From Panonychus citri (Eukaryota; Arthropoda; Arachnida; Trombidiformes; Tetranychidae), in contig NW_026515542.1 in assembly GCF_014898815.1 (NCBI RefSeq), positions 186,001 to 250,000 of the forward strand: 64,000 nucleotides of DNA, in the 5' to 3' direction. Shown piece by piece: positions 1 to 10,807 of this stretch (positions are counted from its first letter, which is position 1; the number at the start of each line of letters is the position of its first letter). The position numbers and the translations under genes are program-made. The notes below the pieces were generated by a model, which had not been told where the DNA came from, did not search any database, and worked only from the letters and a program-made list of their open reading frames with translations.

Positions 1-189
1 ATATTCGAATTAAAGAAAGAGAAAATAAGTTTCGAAGCAAAATGAGCTCCGCCGTTTAATAAATTAAAATGAAGTTCTCGTAGATAAAAGATGTATTGGC
101 TCAAAAGTAAATTGGAATCTGTCTATGTTTGCTTGGTCAGATCGCTTATTTTACAATTACCATGATTGACGTTTGAGCATTGATCAGTT

Positions 190-581
190 AATCTAATCAC
201 CAGAAGTATAACCAGCGTGAAATCGTTGCTCAATTTGTTGGATTACATTGTATTCGAGTGAGCTATCAATTTGCCAGCCTAAATTGTAAAAATTAAACTG
301 TTATTAAGCACTTATTGTAACTGCGATCACTAATATAAACTTACCTTGAGTTGTGGTTTCAAAATTGTTAACAAATTCTTTAATGAACTTTTTTACTTCA
401 TCAGCTAATTAAATTTATGTGGTGATAGTCATGAAATTATTGAAAGAAAAGATCAATATAAACACAATTAGTTAATCACAGAGTCAGTTTAGTTATTAAT
501 GATTTACTTACGTTAACTAAATGAAATAGCTCCAGTGGTTGAAACACAGAGAACGGAAATTAAGAAGAATTAGAGATTCAT
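190..581 (-). pseudogene. Dead inverted copy of the seven-exon secreted protein family (exons 1-3)
   Basis: On the minus strand the segment matches exons 1, 2 and 3 of the intact paralogues at 1533 and 7449, including the positions of introns 1 and 2. Exon 1 begins at an ATG at 581 and resembles the paralogue signal peptide, but its fourth codon is a TAA stop and the end of the exon reads Phe-Ser-stop instead of Phe-Gly-Asn. Exon 2 (about 349-412) still reads in frame and keeps its GTAAG donor. Exon 3 (about 190-290) keeps the Gly-Trp start. No match to exons 4-7 is visible further left. It is a truncated, non-coding family member in the opposite orientation to the living copies. Confidence 0.75.
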
Positions 582-880
582 ACCGTAAATACCTGTTATA
601 CCCAATAATTGATTTTGGATAAGAATGGTTGAACTTACGGTAAATTATCAAGAAGAATTATTAATAAAATCATTTTATTCCAAGAAAATAAACTATCCAA
701 AACAAATTAGAGAGAGAAAGACGCAGAAAAAAACATACAGCTATGTAAGACGAGCTATCAAATGATTTTACTTTGGACATTCTTACATTACCACCATCAC
801 TTGTTATCTTCAATGAAACATCGATATCTAGCTAATCATCAATTGTTCAATTCAATTTATATTAATCTTAAATTTCAATT

Positions 881-1088
881 GATAATTTACCGTAAAGGTT
901 AAATTAGATGACAAGATAATTTTCATTGTTTATAGCAAAATCATCCCTATTTCCAGGAATCAGTGATTGTTTGATTGCAATTAGTTTCTTTGGCTGCAAT
1001 TTGTTTTTCTTTCACCAGTTTTTGATTAATGAAGGTTCGGCTTATCAAATTATCTCGTAATCTAATTTAACCTTTACGGTAAATTATC
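881..1088. repeat. Foldback inverted repeat, MITE-like
   Basis: About 40 bases at 881-920 are the near-perfect reverse complement of 1049-1088, separated by about 128 bases. The arms share the core TTTACGGTAAATTATC. Partial copies of the arm recur at about 636-660 and 6965-7010. A short non-autonomous inverted-repeat element or a recombination by-product would both look like this; no target-site duplication could be assigned. Confidence 0.5.
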
Positions 1089-1429
1089 AGAAAAGCTATT
1101 GATAAAATCATCTTTTTCCAAGAAAAATAAATTATCTACAATTTTTATTTGATAAACAAAAGTAAAACCATTTATCTTACACGAGAAAATTGGGTTTATC
1201 AATAATTTATAATCAATTAATTATTATGTAGATTTGGATTTTAATAAGACACTAATTGTTTGATTATGATTATTAATAGTTTCTGTGATTGGAATTATGT
1301 TTTTCATTCATGATACCGATCACTGATTAATGAAGATTAGTTTATCAGTCAGAATATCAGTAAATGATTGTCCTTGCTAAAATGGGCATGGTTTGGGTCA
1401 TATCTTGTTTGATAATAAAATAATCCAGT

Positions 1430-1438
1430 TATATAAAA
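1430..1438 (+). promoter_or_regulatory. TATA box of first secreted paralogue
   Basis: The motif TATATAAAAG lies about 95 bp upstream of the ATG at 1533 and is conserved at the same distance upstream of the paralogue at 7449. Confidence 0.6.
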
Positions 1439-1532
1439 GGGCTATTCTTTGGACCATGTCACTCATAATTAATGTTTAATTGTTATTAGTCAATATAAAA
1501 CTTTTGATAACTAATTAACTATACAAATCAAA

Positions 1533-2654
1533 ATGAATTTCTCATTCTTCTTGATTTCCGTTTTCTGTGTTTCCGCCATTGTAGCCGCTCCATTTGGCAA
1601 CCGTAAGTAAATCATCAATAACTAAACTGACTCTGTGATTAACTAATTGTGTTACTATTGATCTTTTTTTCAATGAATTTCATGACTCTCATCTTATGAT
1701 TTCAATTAGCTGATGATGTAAAAAAGTTCGTTAAAGAATTTGTTAACAATTTTGAAACCACAACTCAAGGTAAGTTTATATTAGTGATCAAAGTTACAAT
1801 AAATTTTAATTAACAGTTTAATTTTGACGATTTAGGCTGGCAAATTGATAGTTCACTCGAAAACAATGTAATCCAACAGATTGAACAACGATTCCACGAT
1901 GGATATACTCCTGGTAATTAACAATTAATTGATAGTTAAGGTTAATTGATCTTACATGAGATTATTCAAAATTTATTCTGATATCTTTAGACTGGAATTC
2001 TGAGCTAAGTGATAAAGAAAATCTTGTTAATTTAATTATCAAGTATGGTAGAGATCAAGACGCTTCATATCCAGGTAAATACTTATTCATTCATACATTC
2101 TTATCTAATGTTTAACTTTTCTTGCTCAACCAATTTACCTTTAGGAATGACCTTAGATTCAAGTCTCTCTGAATTTATTAGAGTCATACCCAGAAACCTC
2201 ACTCCTAACAAGTTAACTGAGCATCAAGTACAGGTAGTTGCTCACATTATTTTTGATACAATCCTTAAACTCGACGTTCGAGGTAATTATCGGGATTTTC
2301 TCAATGGATTAAAAGTCAATGACATGACATGAACGAAAAAATATTCTTTTATCTGATAATAGGTTTGAATGTTTTTAAATCTCTTCGAATTAACATCGAA
2401 ACAATAGTCACTAATTCTATCGACAAAGAATCACAGAAGTCAAATTTTGCCGTTTTGAAAACTACACCAAAAGAGATAATTATTGATGCCGCTATAATTG
2501 CTCTTAATCTAATACAATTCGAAGGTAAAATCGCAATAATAATCACTAGTGAGTAAATAACAATGATATTACTGTTTCTTTGTACATTCTAGGATACTCA
2601 TCGGAATCAACTCTACATGATAATGTCAATACTTTTCTTGATAAATTTTATTAA
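1533..2654 (+). CDS. Secreted protein, tandem family member A (217 aa, seven exons)
   Basis: Exons are 1533-1602, 1710-1769, 1836-1913, 1991-2074, 2145-2282, 2363-2524 and 2593-2654. All six introns are GT-AG, and the joined frame is open for 218 codons. Residues 1-20 form a clear signal peptide (MNFSFFLISVFCVSAIVAA), so the product is probably secreted. Every intron is in phase 1 and every internal exon is a multiple of three. From exon 3 on, most exons open with a similar motif: an aromatic or hydrophobic residue after Gly or Asp, then Ser-Leu, then Asn plus an aliphatic residue (for example GWQIDSSLENNV, GYSSESTLHDNV). This suggests exon-encoded helical repeats. An AATAAA polyadenylation signal is at 2686-2691. 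I do not recognise the family. A mite-specific secreted, possibly feeding- or host-related, role is only inference. Confidence 0.85.
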
Positions 2655-2699
2655 ACTGAACGGATAAATCGATACCTAAATAATGAATAAACTTTAATT

Positions 2700-3530
2700 T
2701 AATTTGCATAATCCAGTTGTCACTTTTTGAAATTATTTTAACCTTTGAAACCTCTGAATGGAGATGTTGATGATGGTCTGAGTGGTAAGTTTAATATAAG
2801 CTCATCACCATATCACTACATTGGTGAATTTATATTAAGCTAATCAACCTAATACAGAAAGAAATCAAATTGTGATTAACTTCAATATCTTATCGAAACT
2901 TCATAGATAAGACAATTCATAGATAAATGGTTTAGTTGATTGTGTGCGCGAGTGATTAGGGCAAAGTGGCAAGTCCTTAGTTGATTTTTCGAGGATTATA
3001 AGATTAATCAATTGCTCTGAGCTGAGGCAAAAATCTTCTACATGTGACCGGTTATACTGTATGCTATTAGTGATGAAGTTTCCGTTTGGTTTCTCATCAA
3101 CAATTAACTTCGTTTTTGAGAGAGGAAAGAGAAAGAGTAATCTTTTCAATCTAAGCTGAACTGAATTTCTTTCTAAACGTTTTGTAATAATATTATCAAA
3201 TGCTATCTAAATTGTAATATGAGCGTTTCTATGAAATCTGTGATAATATGCTCGACAAATCGACTCAGAACTATTTGTGTTGGGATCTTTTCGATGTTTG
3301 TGAACCATCGCAAAAACCAAGCGAGTTGAAATTACCATACGAATTACAAAAACTGACCCATTAAATTAATATCCTACCAAACGAAAAAGACTAAACAAAA
3401 ATAAGCAATAAAAGTCCAGCGATATTTCAAAATTGGACAAATTTATTGATTTTGTGATTAATTTAAATGATCATTTCGTTGATTAGTCAGGCAGTTTTGC
3501 CTCAGATTCATTTTTTTACAATATCATAAA
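2700..3530. other. Intergenic DNA with one orphan open stretch
   Basis: No complete gene is visible. On the + strand about 3209-3364 is open and has coding-like composition (CDNMLDKSTQNYLCWDLF and onward, ending in TAA at 3364), with an in-frame ATG at 3248. It may be an exon remnant or part of a decayed mobile element; no splice partner was found. Confidence 0.3.
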
Positions 3531-4580
3531 CGCACCTTGGCGTTTAGGATTATCACGACCATAAATGTTGGTTAGATAACCAATTTTAAGAACTGGTTCA
3601 ACTGGACAATCGGGTGGCCAATCGAAACTTGGGAAAACTGGGCAACTATCATTGGTTGACGATGAAGATGATGGTGATGTTGTTAATCGTTGAGAATACA
3701 AAGTATTGACACCGTTTCTGTTGTTATGATCAAGTGATTGATGAGGAATAAGATAGTTACTTGATCCAGTTTGTCAATTGGAAACTGTTGATTGTACTGT
3801 TGGGAGATTAGTAGAAAGTATTAAAACAAGTAGTAAGGACAAGGTTAAGTTAATTGTGAATAACTTGTTGATTGTCCTCATTAAGTATCTATCATGATTA
3901 AAGGTAAATTTTTCTCGATAATATTGATATGGATGGGAAATTAATCTTATAGATGGTTCGATGTTGTGAGTTTTTTTTTCTTTTGTTAATCTTTTGATTG
4001 TTAACTGTTCTTCTTTTAATATTGGTAATTTCAAGTTGATTGTATCTTTTGAGGTGCTGATTATGGTGGCGGGAATGGTTTGTATTGTGGTAATGGTGGT
4101 GGCAGCAATTAATTGATGATGATGTTGTTGTTGTTGTTGTTGTTGTTGATTTAGTTGAGATGAGTTGTGAATTTTTTTCTGTTGATAACCTGTTGAGTTT
4201 ATTGATTCTCTGTTTATAAAGGTAATAATTTCTTGATTTGCAATTGTATTGTTGTCCATTGGAGACCTTGATGTTAATTGCTGTTGACTCTTTTCTAAAT
4301 TGACACTGTTTATTGATGACTTTTGATACTGTTGAGGTATTGGTAGGGATAAAGGTGGAAATTGAGGTGTTGATTGTTGATAAAGTTCTGGGTATAAGGT
4401 TGATGATTGAGTTACTGTGGTGTAGGTAAACATTTAAAGGCATCTTGAAGTAGGTGAGTTATTAATTGAGGCAGAGGTGTTGTTGTTATAATTACTATTA
4501 TTGCTATGATGACGATGATTATTATTATTATTAAAACCGATGGTGGAACTTGTTGATAATGAAAGATAGGTAGAAACTCG
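3531..4580 (-). pseudogene. Inverted partial copy of the receptor guanylyl cyclase first exon
   Basis: Read on the minus strand, this segment is nearly identical to 15551-16702: the 5' leader, signal peptide and start of the extracellular region of the cyclase gene. It differs by a glycine codon turned to TGA (stop ending at 3774), loss of about 130 bp of the serine-codon repeat, a longer CAA/CAT run, and a Glu-to-Asp change just before the conserved Trp-Pro-Pro. Homology stops abruptly after the codons for KRQG, with unrelated sequence beyond about 3531. It lacks the ligand-binding domain, membrane segment, kinase-homology domain and catalytic domain, so it cannot make a working receptor. 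Confidence 0.9.
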
Positions 4581-5048
4581 AACATTCATTTCTAATGGAA
4601 TAGACTTTTGATTAACTAAATTTCTGAATGTGACCAGGCGAAATGAGAACTTGACGAAGGAAACATGACCTCAAGTCCATATCCCTAGATAGAAACATAT
4701 TTAGTTCAAAAGCTTTTGTCGATGGATCATAACAAGAACTGAAATTTTACAAAAAAAAATCACGACGAAAAATTTCGTTCAGTTTGAGTGTTATAATCTA
4801 AATTTAAAAAACAAAAAACTTCGATCACCGATTGCGGCCTAATCAGAATTTTTAGAACTTTTCATAAAGGTAAGAAAGTTTTTATTGAATAATCTATTTA
4901 AAACAATTGTTAGTTTCGTGTTTCATAGAGGTAGATTTTAGGGTTAACATGCCCCTTTTATTAATTAACTGAAAGAAATATTAATAATTGTAGAGATATT
5001 AATTGAAGTGGCCAGTAAACGTATTAAAATGATGTGAAAAGCGTTGAT
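4581..5048. other. Intergenic, no gene seen
   Basis: AT-rich DNA between the cyclase fragment and the lipocalin 3' end. No convincing reading frame or RNA was seen. Confidence 0.5.
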
Positions 5049-5905
5049 TTACTTTTGGTCACAATTTTGTAAGGTTGACGTAAGGATGGAACTTGGGAAT
5101 CCAAGATCATTGAGTTTGGATTCGAGTCTATCAAGAGTCTCCTCGGCCAATGTTGGTTTTCGTGATAAAATCCAAGCATCCTCTGTAATTAGTAAAGTAA
5201 TTAGTTAATTAAGCCAATTTTACAAGATTAGAAGGCTAACCAGGTAGCTCGATACTTACTTATATTAACAAGTCCAAAGACAGGGTTACATGAGACAACT
5301 AATGAATAGTTTGTGTAGTCGGTGTCAACTACCCAATATTGGGCTGATGGTGATACTGAAAATGAGATTTAATTGATTGGTTTAAATATTATTGAAAAAG
5401 CAATTTAGCCCGAAAATATTGTCATCAGTTAATTGTTACACTTACATGGGAAGAATTTGACTTCGAAAACGTTTGATTGTGAAGTGGGTTTCGCAGTACC
5501 AACACTGAAGACCTCGATATCAGCCAAGACTCCGCTGTTGTTAACGGCAACATTGTTGTTAGAATCTAATTTGTAATTAGCTTTGACACATCTTTGGCCA
5601 AACTCGAAGACAAAGTTAGTTCGCTTGATTTCGTACCAGTCACCAAGATACTAAAAGGTAATATAAAAGAGAATTATTATAATATAATTGAAACGGTTGA
5701 AATAGTTTTGCAAAAAGTTTTCTTAAAATTTGAATACTTACAGATTTTACATCGAATGGAGCATCGAGTTCAGTGGTTTTTGGACACTTTTTAAGCCAGA
5801 AACTTGAGCCGATTTTTGGTATTTTCTCAAAAGATGTTGAAGGAATGCCAAGATGCTCATGGAAGAGGCAATGACAAATAAACATACGAAAACTAGTTGA
5901 TTCAT
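5049..5905 (-). CDS. Apolipoprotein D-like lipocalin, first exon frameshifted
   Basis: Exons on the minus strand are 5742-5905, 5446-5650, 5260-5355 and 5049-5182, with GT-AG borders. Exon 2 begins with the lipocalin signature Gly-x-Trp (YLGDWYEIKR) right after a conserved CPKTTELDAPFDV segment. Exon 3 carries AQYWVVDTDYTNYSLVVSC, matching the lipocalin second and third conserved regions. Exon 4 carries the DAWILSRKP element. These mark an apolipoprotein D-type lipocalin, a secreted barrel that binds small hydrophobic ligands. The ATG at 5905 starts a good signal peptide (MNQLVFVCLFVIASSMSILA), but that frame runs into TAA within exon 1, while the lipocalin frame is one base out. The summed exon length (599) is not divisible by three. 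It is either a recently disabled copy or a sequence error; exons 2-4 look intact. Confidence 0.75.
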
Positions 5906-6020
5906 TGTTATTAATCGGAGCTGATTGGGTTACGATCAAGCTTAAAAATGAAACTTTAGAATTGCTTTTTCTGTTCAATTGAAACTAAAATTGATGATTT
6001 ATTTCAACCCAATCATTACC

Positions 6021-6028
6021 TTTTTATA
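6021..6028 (-). promoter_or_regulatory. Possible TATA box of the lipocalin gene
   Basis: TATAAAAA on the minus strand about 115 bp upstream of the ATG at 5905; same spacing as the TATA boxes of the neighbouring secreted genes. Confidence 0.4.
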
Positions 6029-6423
6029 CTGGAAAAAGTTATTGATTTTGTCACTTATCAAAGTCCTGAGCTCACCATGAGCTTAATCAATTGGATTTGA
6101 TTGTTTGATTAGATTGAAACTGTTCACAATTGTCTTTGAATAGTGAAATCTAATCAGAAGGGTTAATCAACAGATTCCGAGTCCAAGTTGTGTGACAAAC
6201 ATCGTAAACAAAAGCCTCATATTAGGTTCTGACCGAGTACATTGATTAATCTTTTGATTCGTTTACATACAACTATTAATATTTAAATCAATTATTTACA
6301 ATCATGATAGAGTTAGCGAAATATTCAAATTTGTTGACTCTCATTGCTGATTAAATTGTTGCATACGATCTTTTCAATTGTTTTCGTAAAATGTAGAAGT
6401 AAACTGAAAGTGGTCCTAAAATA

Positions 6424-6531
6424 ATGGAGTTTGTCGATGACGATTCAGAAATTGATCTGAAAATAGACGAGGAAGCCGATACTGTTGACATTGATGATCC
6501 ATTTGATATAATAGACAAATCGTTTTATTAA
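6424..6531 (+). other. Isolated 35-codon acidic open frame
   Basis: An ATG at 6424 opens an Asp/Glu-rich peptide (MEFVDDDSEIDLKIDEEADT and onward) ending in TAA. The rest of 6030-6960 shows no gene. Composition is unlike the surrounding AT-rich DNA, so it may be a remnant of a coding exon or of a mobile element. No partner exon was found. Confidence 0.2.
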
Positions 6532-7345
6532 TAGTTGAACCAGTTTAGTTGTTTTTTCAACTCTTTCCAATTAACATGATCGACGTTTGATCATTGATTA
6601 CTTGATGCATCATTACCTTCAAGTAGTGTATCTAGATCGGGACATTTAGCATCGGTGTTTAGTCGAGTACCTAAAATATCCGCAACCATTTTTCTAATCA
6701 TGTTGTGTTTAACACTAAACTCTTTTTGATAGTCAAGTTGTCCACAATATTGTCAGACTCGGTAAAGAAAATAATCTCGATTTTTAATAAACGCCTGTCT
6801 TGTTATGATAATTTAGAGATCAACGATTGATAGAATTCATTGGAAATCTTATAATTAACACATATACGATAACATATACACAATATTATCTATTAATAAT
6901 GATAATAATTATAAATACTTATCAAAGATTTCAATTGTTTTGCATCAATGTTAACAGTCACTCAAATTATCTTGTAATCTAATTTAACCTTTACAGTAAA
7001 TTATCAGAAAAGCTATTGATGAAATCATTTTTTCCAAGAAAAATAAATTATCTAAAATTTTATTTGATAAACAAGAGTGAAATCATTTATTCATCACAAG
7101 CAAACTGGGTTTATCAATAATTTACAATCAATCAATAATTATGTAGATTTGGATTTTAATAAGACACTAATTGTTTGATTATGATTATTAATAGTTTCTG
7201 TGATTGGAATTATGTTTTTCATTCATGATACCGATCACTAATTAATGAAGATTAAGTTAATCAATCAGAATATCAGTAAATAGTTGTCCTTGCTAAAATG
7301 GGCATGGTTTGGGTCATATCTTGTTTGATAATAAACTAATCCAGT

Positions 7346-7355
7346 TATATAAAAG
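7346..7355 (+). promoter_or_regulatory. TATA box of second secreted paralogue
   Basis: TATATAAAAG about 95 bp upstream of the ATG at 7449, conserved with the first duplication unit. Confidence 0.6.
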
Positions 7356-7448
7356 GGCTATTCTTTGGACCATTTCAATCATAATTAATGTTTAATTGTT
7401 ATTAGTCAATATAAAACTTTCGATAACTAATTAACCATACAAATCAAT

Positions 7449-8554
7449 ATGAATTTCTCATTCTTCTTGATTTCCGTTCTCTGTGTTTCAACCATTGGAG
7501 CTGCTCCATTTGGCAACCGTAAGTAAATCATCAATAACTAAACTGACTCTGTGATTAACTAATTGTGTTACTATTGATCTTTTTTTCAATGAATTTCATG
7601 ACTCTCATCTTATGATTTCAATTAGCTGATGATGTAAAAAAGTTCGTTAAAGAATTTGTTAACAATTTTGAAACCACAACTCAAGGTAAGTTTATATTAG
7701 TGATCAAAGTTACAATAAATGTTAATTTTCACAATTTAGGCTGGAAAATTGATAGTTCACTCGAACACAATGTAATCCAACAAATTGAACAACGATTTGA
7801 TGATGGATATACTCCTGGTAATTAAGAATTTATTTCAAGTTAAGGGCAATCGATCTTACGTGAGATTTATCAAATATTATTCTGATATTTTCAGACTGGA
7901 ATCCTCAGCTAAGTGATAAGGAGAATCTTGTCAATTTAATTATCAATTACGGTAGAGATCAAGACCTCCCATATCCAGGTAAATAATGATTAATACACAC
8001 ATTTTCCTTGCGTTTTTACCTGTTCTTATTCAACAAATTTACCTTTAGGAATAACTCAAAACTCAACTCTCTACGAAGTTATTGAAGTTATACCAAAATA
8101 TTTCCCTATTATCGAGTTAACCGACGAACAAGCAGCGCTAGTTGCTCAAGTTATTATTGATGTAATCGTTCAACTCCAAATTCGAGGTAATTATCGAGAT
8201 TTTTATGATCAACTAATTATAAAGATATAATAAAAGAATAATTATCTTTTTTTATAACAGGTCTGAACGTATATAAACCTCTTCGAGTTAACGTCGAAAC
8301 AATTGTCGCTAATTCTATTGATGAAAAATCAGAGAAGACAAACTCAGGAGTTTTGGAAGCTTCATTTGAAGAGGTAATCACCAATGCCGCTATAAATGCT
8401 CTTAAGTTATTCCAATTCGAAGGTAAGACCCGATTAATTATCACTAGTGAGTGAAAATAACAATTTAATTGTTTCTTTGTACATTCTAGGATACTCATCG
8501 GAATCAACTCTACATGATAATGTCAATACTTTTCTTGATGAATTTTCTTATTAA
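7449..8554 (+). CDS. Secreted protein, tandem family member B (218 aa, seven exons)
   Basis: Exons are 7449-7518, 7626-7685, 7740-7817, 7895-7978, 8049-8186, 8261-8422 and 8490-8554. It is the direct duplicate of the gene at 1533: exons 1-3 differ by only a few codons, exons 5-6 by many. Exon lengths are identical except for one extra codon in the last. The signal peptide is MNFSFFLISVLCVSTIGAA. All introns are phase 1. The middle exons (5 and 6) carry most of the amino-acid changes while introns 1 and 2 are almost identical, so those exons may be diversifying under selection; that is an impression from reading, not a calculation. AATAAA at 8587-8592. Function unknown. Confidence 0.85.
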
Positions 8555-8640
8555 AACTGAACGGATAAATCGATATCTAAATAATGAATAAACTTTAATT
8601 TAACTTTCATGATTGAATGTCACTTTTTGAAATTATTGTA

Positions 8641-9466
8641 ACTTTTACAATTTACATTTTCTTACTTTCTAGCATGATGAGCTTTAGATATGATTGTTGA
8701 GAGGAAAGGCTCGAGACTTTGACGTTGAAATGAAAGTTTTGACAGATAATTCGAGAACAGAAGCGAAAGAAAATAAAAAAATTGGCCAATACAATTTGAT
8801 TGAAATAGCAAGAAAATGATTCAAGAATTATACAATTTCCATGTTACTGCTGAACTTTTACATACAAGGATCTTAACTAAATTAGTTAAAATTGAGTTTT
8901 CTAAACAATGTTCATTTAACTCCATCTCTTTTTTCAATCTTCGAGTGAAAGCGCGAGTTTTGATTCTATTGGAATTTTCCACCAACTTATCTACTCTCTG
9001 TAATAGTAATTCAGTTATTATTGTCTCGTAGAGTAAAAGCTCTGTGAGTTATTCAAACGAAATTGACCAATATAAAGATAACTAACTTAAGAGTGTGATA
9101 GTCAATTCAAAGTTCAGAATGAACTTGAATCAACTCTCAATTCCTATGCAATATTAACTCATAAGCAAAGTTCAGGTAGCGACCATGAGACAGATTATAA
9201 TAAACTAATTATAAGTAAATGAGCTAACTAATTATTACCCTTGCCCGCAGATTTTATTATTACCCGTAATAATCAACAAACACTCAATTTTTACTGATAA
9301 TAATTCGTAAATTTTGAGTATATTTGCAGGGAGACTCTTACGAGAACGATAAATTCACCTTAACAAACTACATAAAAAGAAATCAAGTCAAATTTCAAAC
9401 TAGTCACAATTAAACTACTAGATAATTCATCATTTGAAGTTATTCAAGTTAAAAGTTCTGATCAAC
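8641..9466. other. Intergenic between paralogues B and C
   Basis: No supported gene. The open frame around 8816-9031 has no homologue I recognise and no splice context. A weak TATA-like ATAAAAAG near 9372 could serve the gene at 9467. Confidence 0.4.
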
Positions 9467-10600
9467 ATGAACGTGTTACTTATAATTACTTTCATCTCAG
9501 CGATTGGAGCCGCTTCAATTGGAAATGGTAAGCGATCAATGCAATTACAAATCTCTTGTTCCTTATGATTTACTAATTGCAATTCCTCACACATTTATAG
9601 CCCAACAACAAATTAGTCATGAAGGCATAGCGTATATCCAATACGCTGTATATCTAGTGGAGCATCTTGAAGGTAAATTGATTTGGATAAAATTGTAAAC
9701 TTTTCTTTGCGATTAATTTTTACAACGAATTGATGAATATTTAAATTCTCATTTGAATTACAGGCTGGGTGTTTGATGGTTCACTTGAATCAAATGTTAT
9801 CCGACAATATGACAGGCAATTTGCCGCTGGTTATGCTCCAGGTAATTAACAATCAATTGATAATAACTGAGAAATCATTTAACCCATTTCATTTACTTCA
9901 CTTTAGAATGGGATTTTAAACTGAGCAACGAGGAGAACCTTAAAAATTGTGCTGCCAGAACTTTCAACAAACATTATCGTAAATATTTAAATTCAATGGT
10001 TTTAATTATACTGTACAAAAAAATCCACAATTAACAATTAATTTTCTTCTAATAGTTAATCTAAGCTGGTCAGTTTACGAAAACATTTACGCTGGGATTG
10101 AAATTTTAACTCGAATGGTTAACCTCGAAAAGGAAAAAGTATTAGGAGCTACTAGAACTATTATTGATGTGATTAATCTACTCGATATTCCAGGTAAGTT
10201 ATTCAACTCATTTTGAAGGCTAATCAATAATACACAATCAATTAATTATTATCTAGATCTGGATGTTAACAAGTCACTTAAAACAAACATCGACTCTTTC
10301 GTTGCCCACGGAGTCGCTGGTATTGAAGCATCTTCCGAACCAGATTTCACAAGATCGCCCGTTCAGGCTATTGTTGAAGATTTCGTTACTAGTGCTCTCA
10401 AATTGGTCAGATTCAAAGGTATAGTTCTGAAGAATTGATAAAAATTCATGAAGTATTAATATTTCAATTACAATTGTTTTTCTCCGTTCATATCAACAGG
10501 ATATTCAACAAATGCCACTCTCCATGCTAATGTCAATAATTTACTCAATGAACTTGAACGAAATGTTAAAAATGAATCTGATGCAAAACTGTCTGACTAA
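9467..10600 (+). CDS. Secreted protein, tandem family member C (227 aa, seven exons)
   Basis: Exons are 9467-9527, 9601-9672, 9764-9841, 9907-9978, 10056-10193, 10257-10418 and 10500-10600. It has the same seven-exon, all phase-1 layout as members A and B, but is strongly diverged. Conserved anchors are GWVFDGSLESNVIRQ (exon 3), EWDFKLSNEENL (exon 4), DLDVNKSLKTNI (exon 6) and GYSTNATLHANVNNLL (exon 7). Exons 3, 5 and 6 have the same lengths as in A and B. The signal peptide is MNVLLIITFISAIGAA. The last exon is 13 codons longer than in A, giving a charged tail (ERNVKNESDAKLSD). AATAAA is at 10636-10641. Probably secreted; role unknown. Confidence 0.85.
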
Positions 10601-10807
10601 TCAACGAAATGATCATTTAAACTAATCATAAAATCAATAAATTTGTTTAATTTTGCAATATCATTTGACTTTTCTTGCTTATTTTTGTTTAGTCTTATTT
10701 TACAATTTAATATAACTGTTATTATTGTTAGAGACAATGAGAATGAAAAAAAAGTAAATCAAGCTAATTAACTGATACAATACAATTAATCATTCTTATG
10801 TGAATCT

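Larger units (their letters stand above)
1049..2740 (+). repeat. Segmental duplication, unit 1 (matches 6965-8640)
   Basis: The whole block, from the foldback arm through about 480 bp of upstream DNA, the TATA box, the seven-exon gene and its polyadenylation signal, is repeated as a direct copy about 5.9 kb downstream. Introns and upstream DNA are nearly as similar as exons, so the duplication is recent or has been homogenised by gene conversion. Confidence 0.75.
6965..8640 (+). repeat. Segmental duplication, unit 2 (matches 1049-2740)
   Basis: Direct copy of 1049-2740, collinear through upstream DNA, TATA box, all seven exons, introns and the AATAAA signal. The right arm of the foldback repeat marks the left edge of both units. 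Confidence 0.75.

Noticed and set aside
5873..5905. A 33-base intron in the first lipocalin exon that would restore the frame
   Set aside because: GTATGT and a later AG exist, but the intron would be far shorter than any other here and would delete the signal peptide.
8816..9031. 71-codon + strand frame between paralogues B and C
   Set aside because: No homology, no start context and no splice partner; length is expected by chance.
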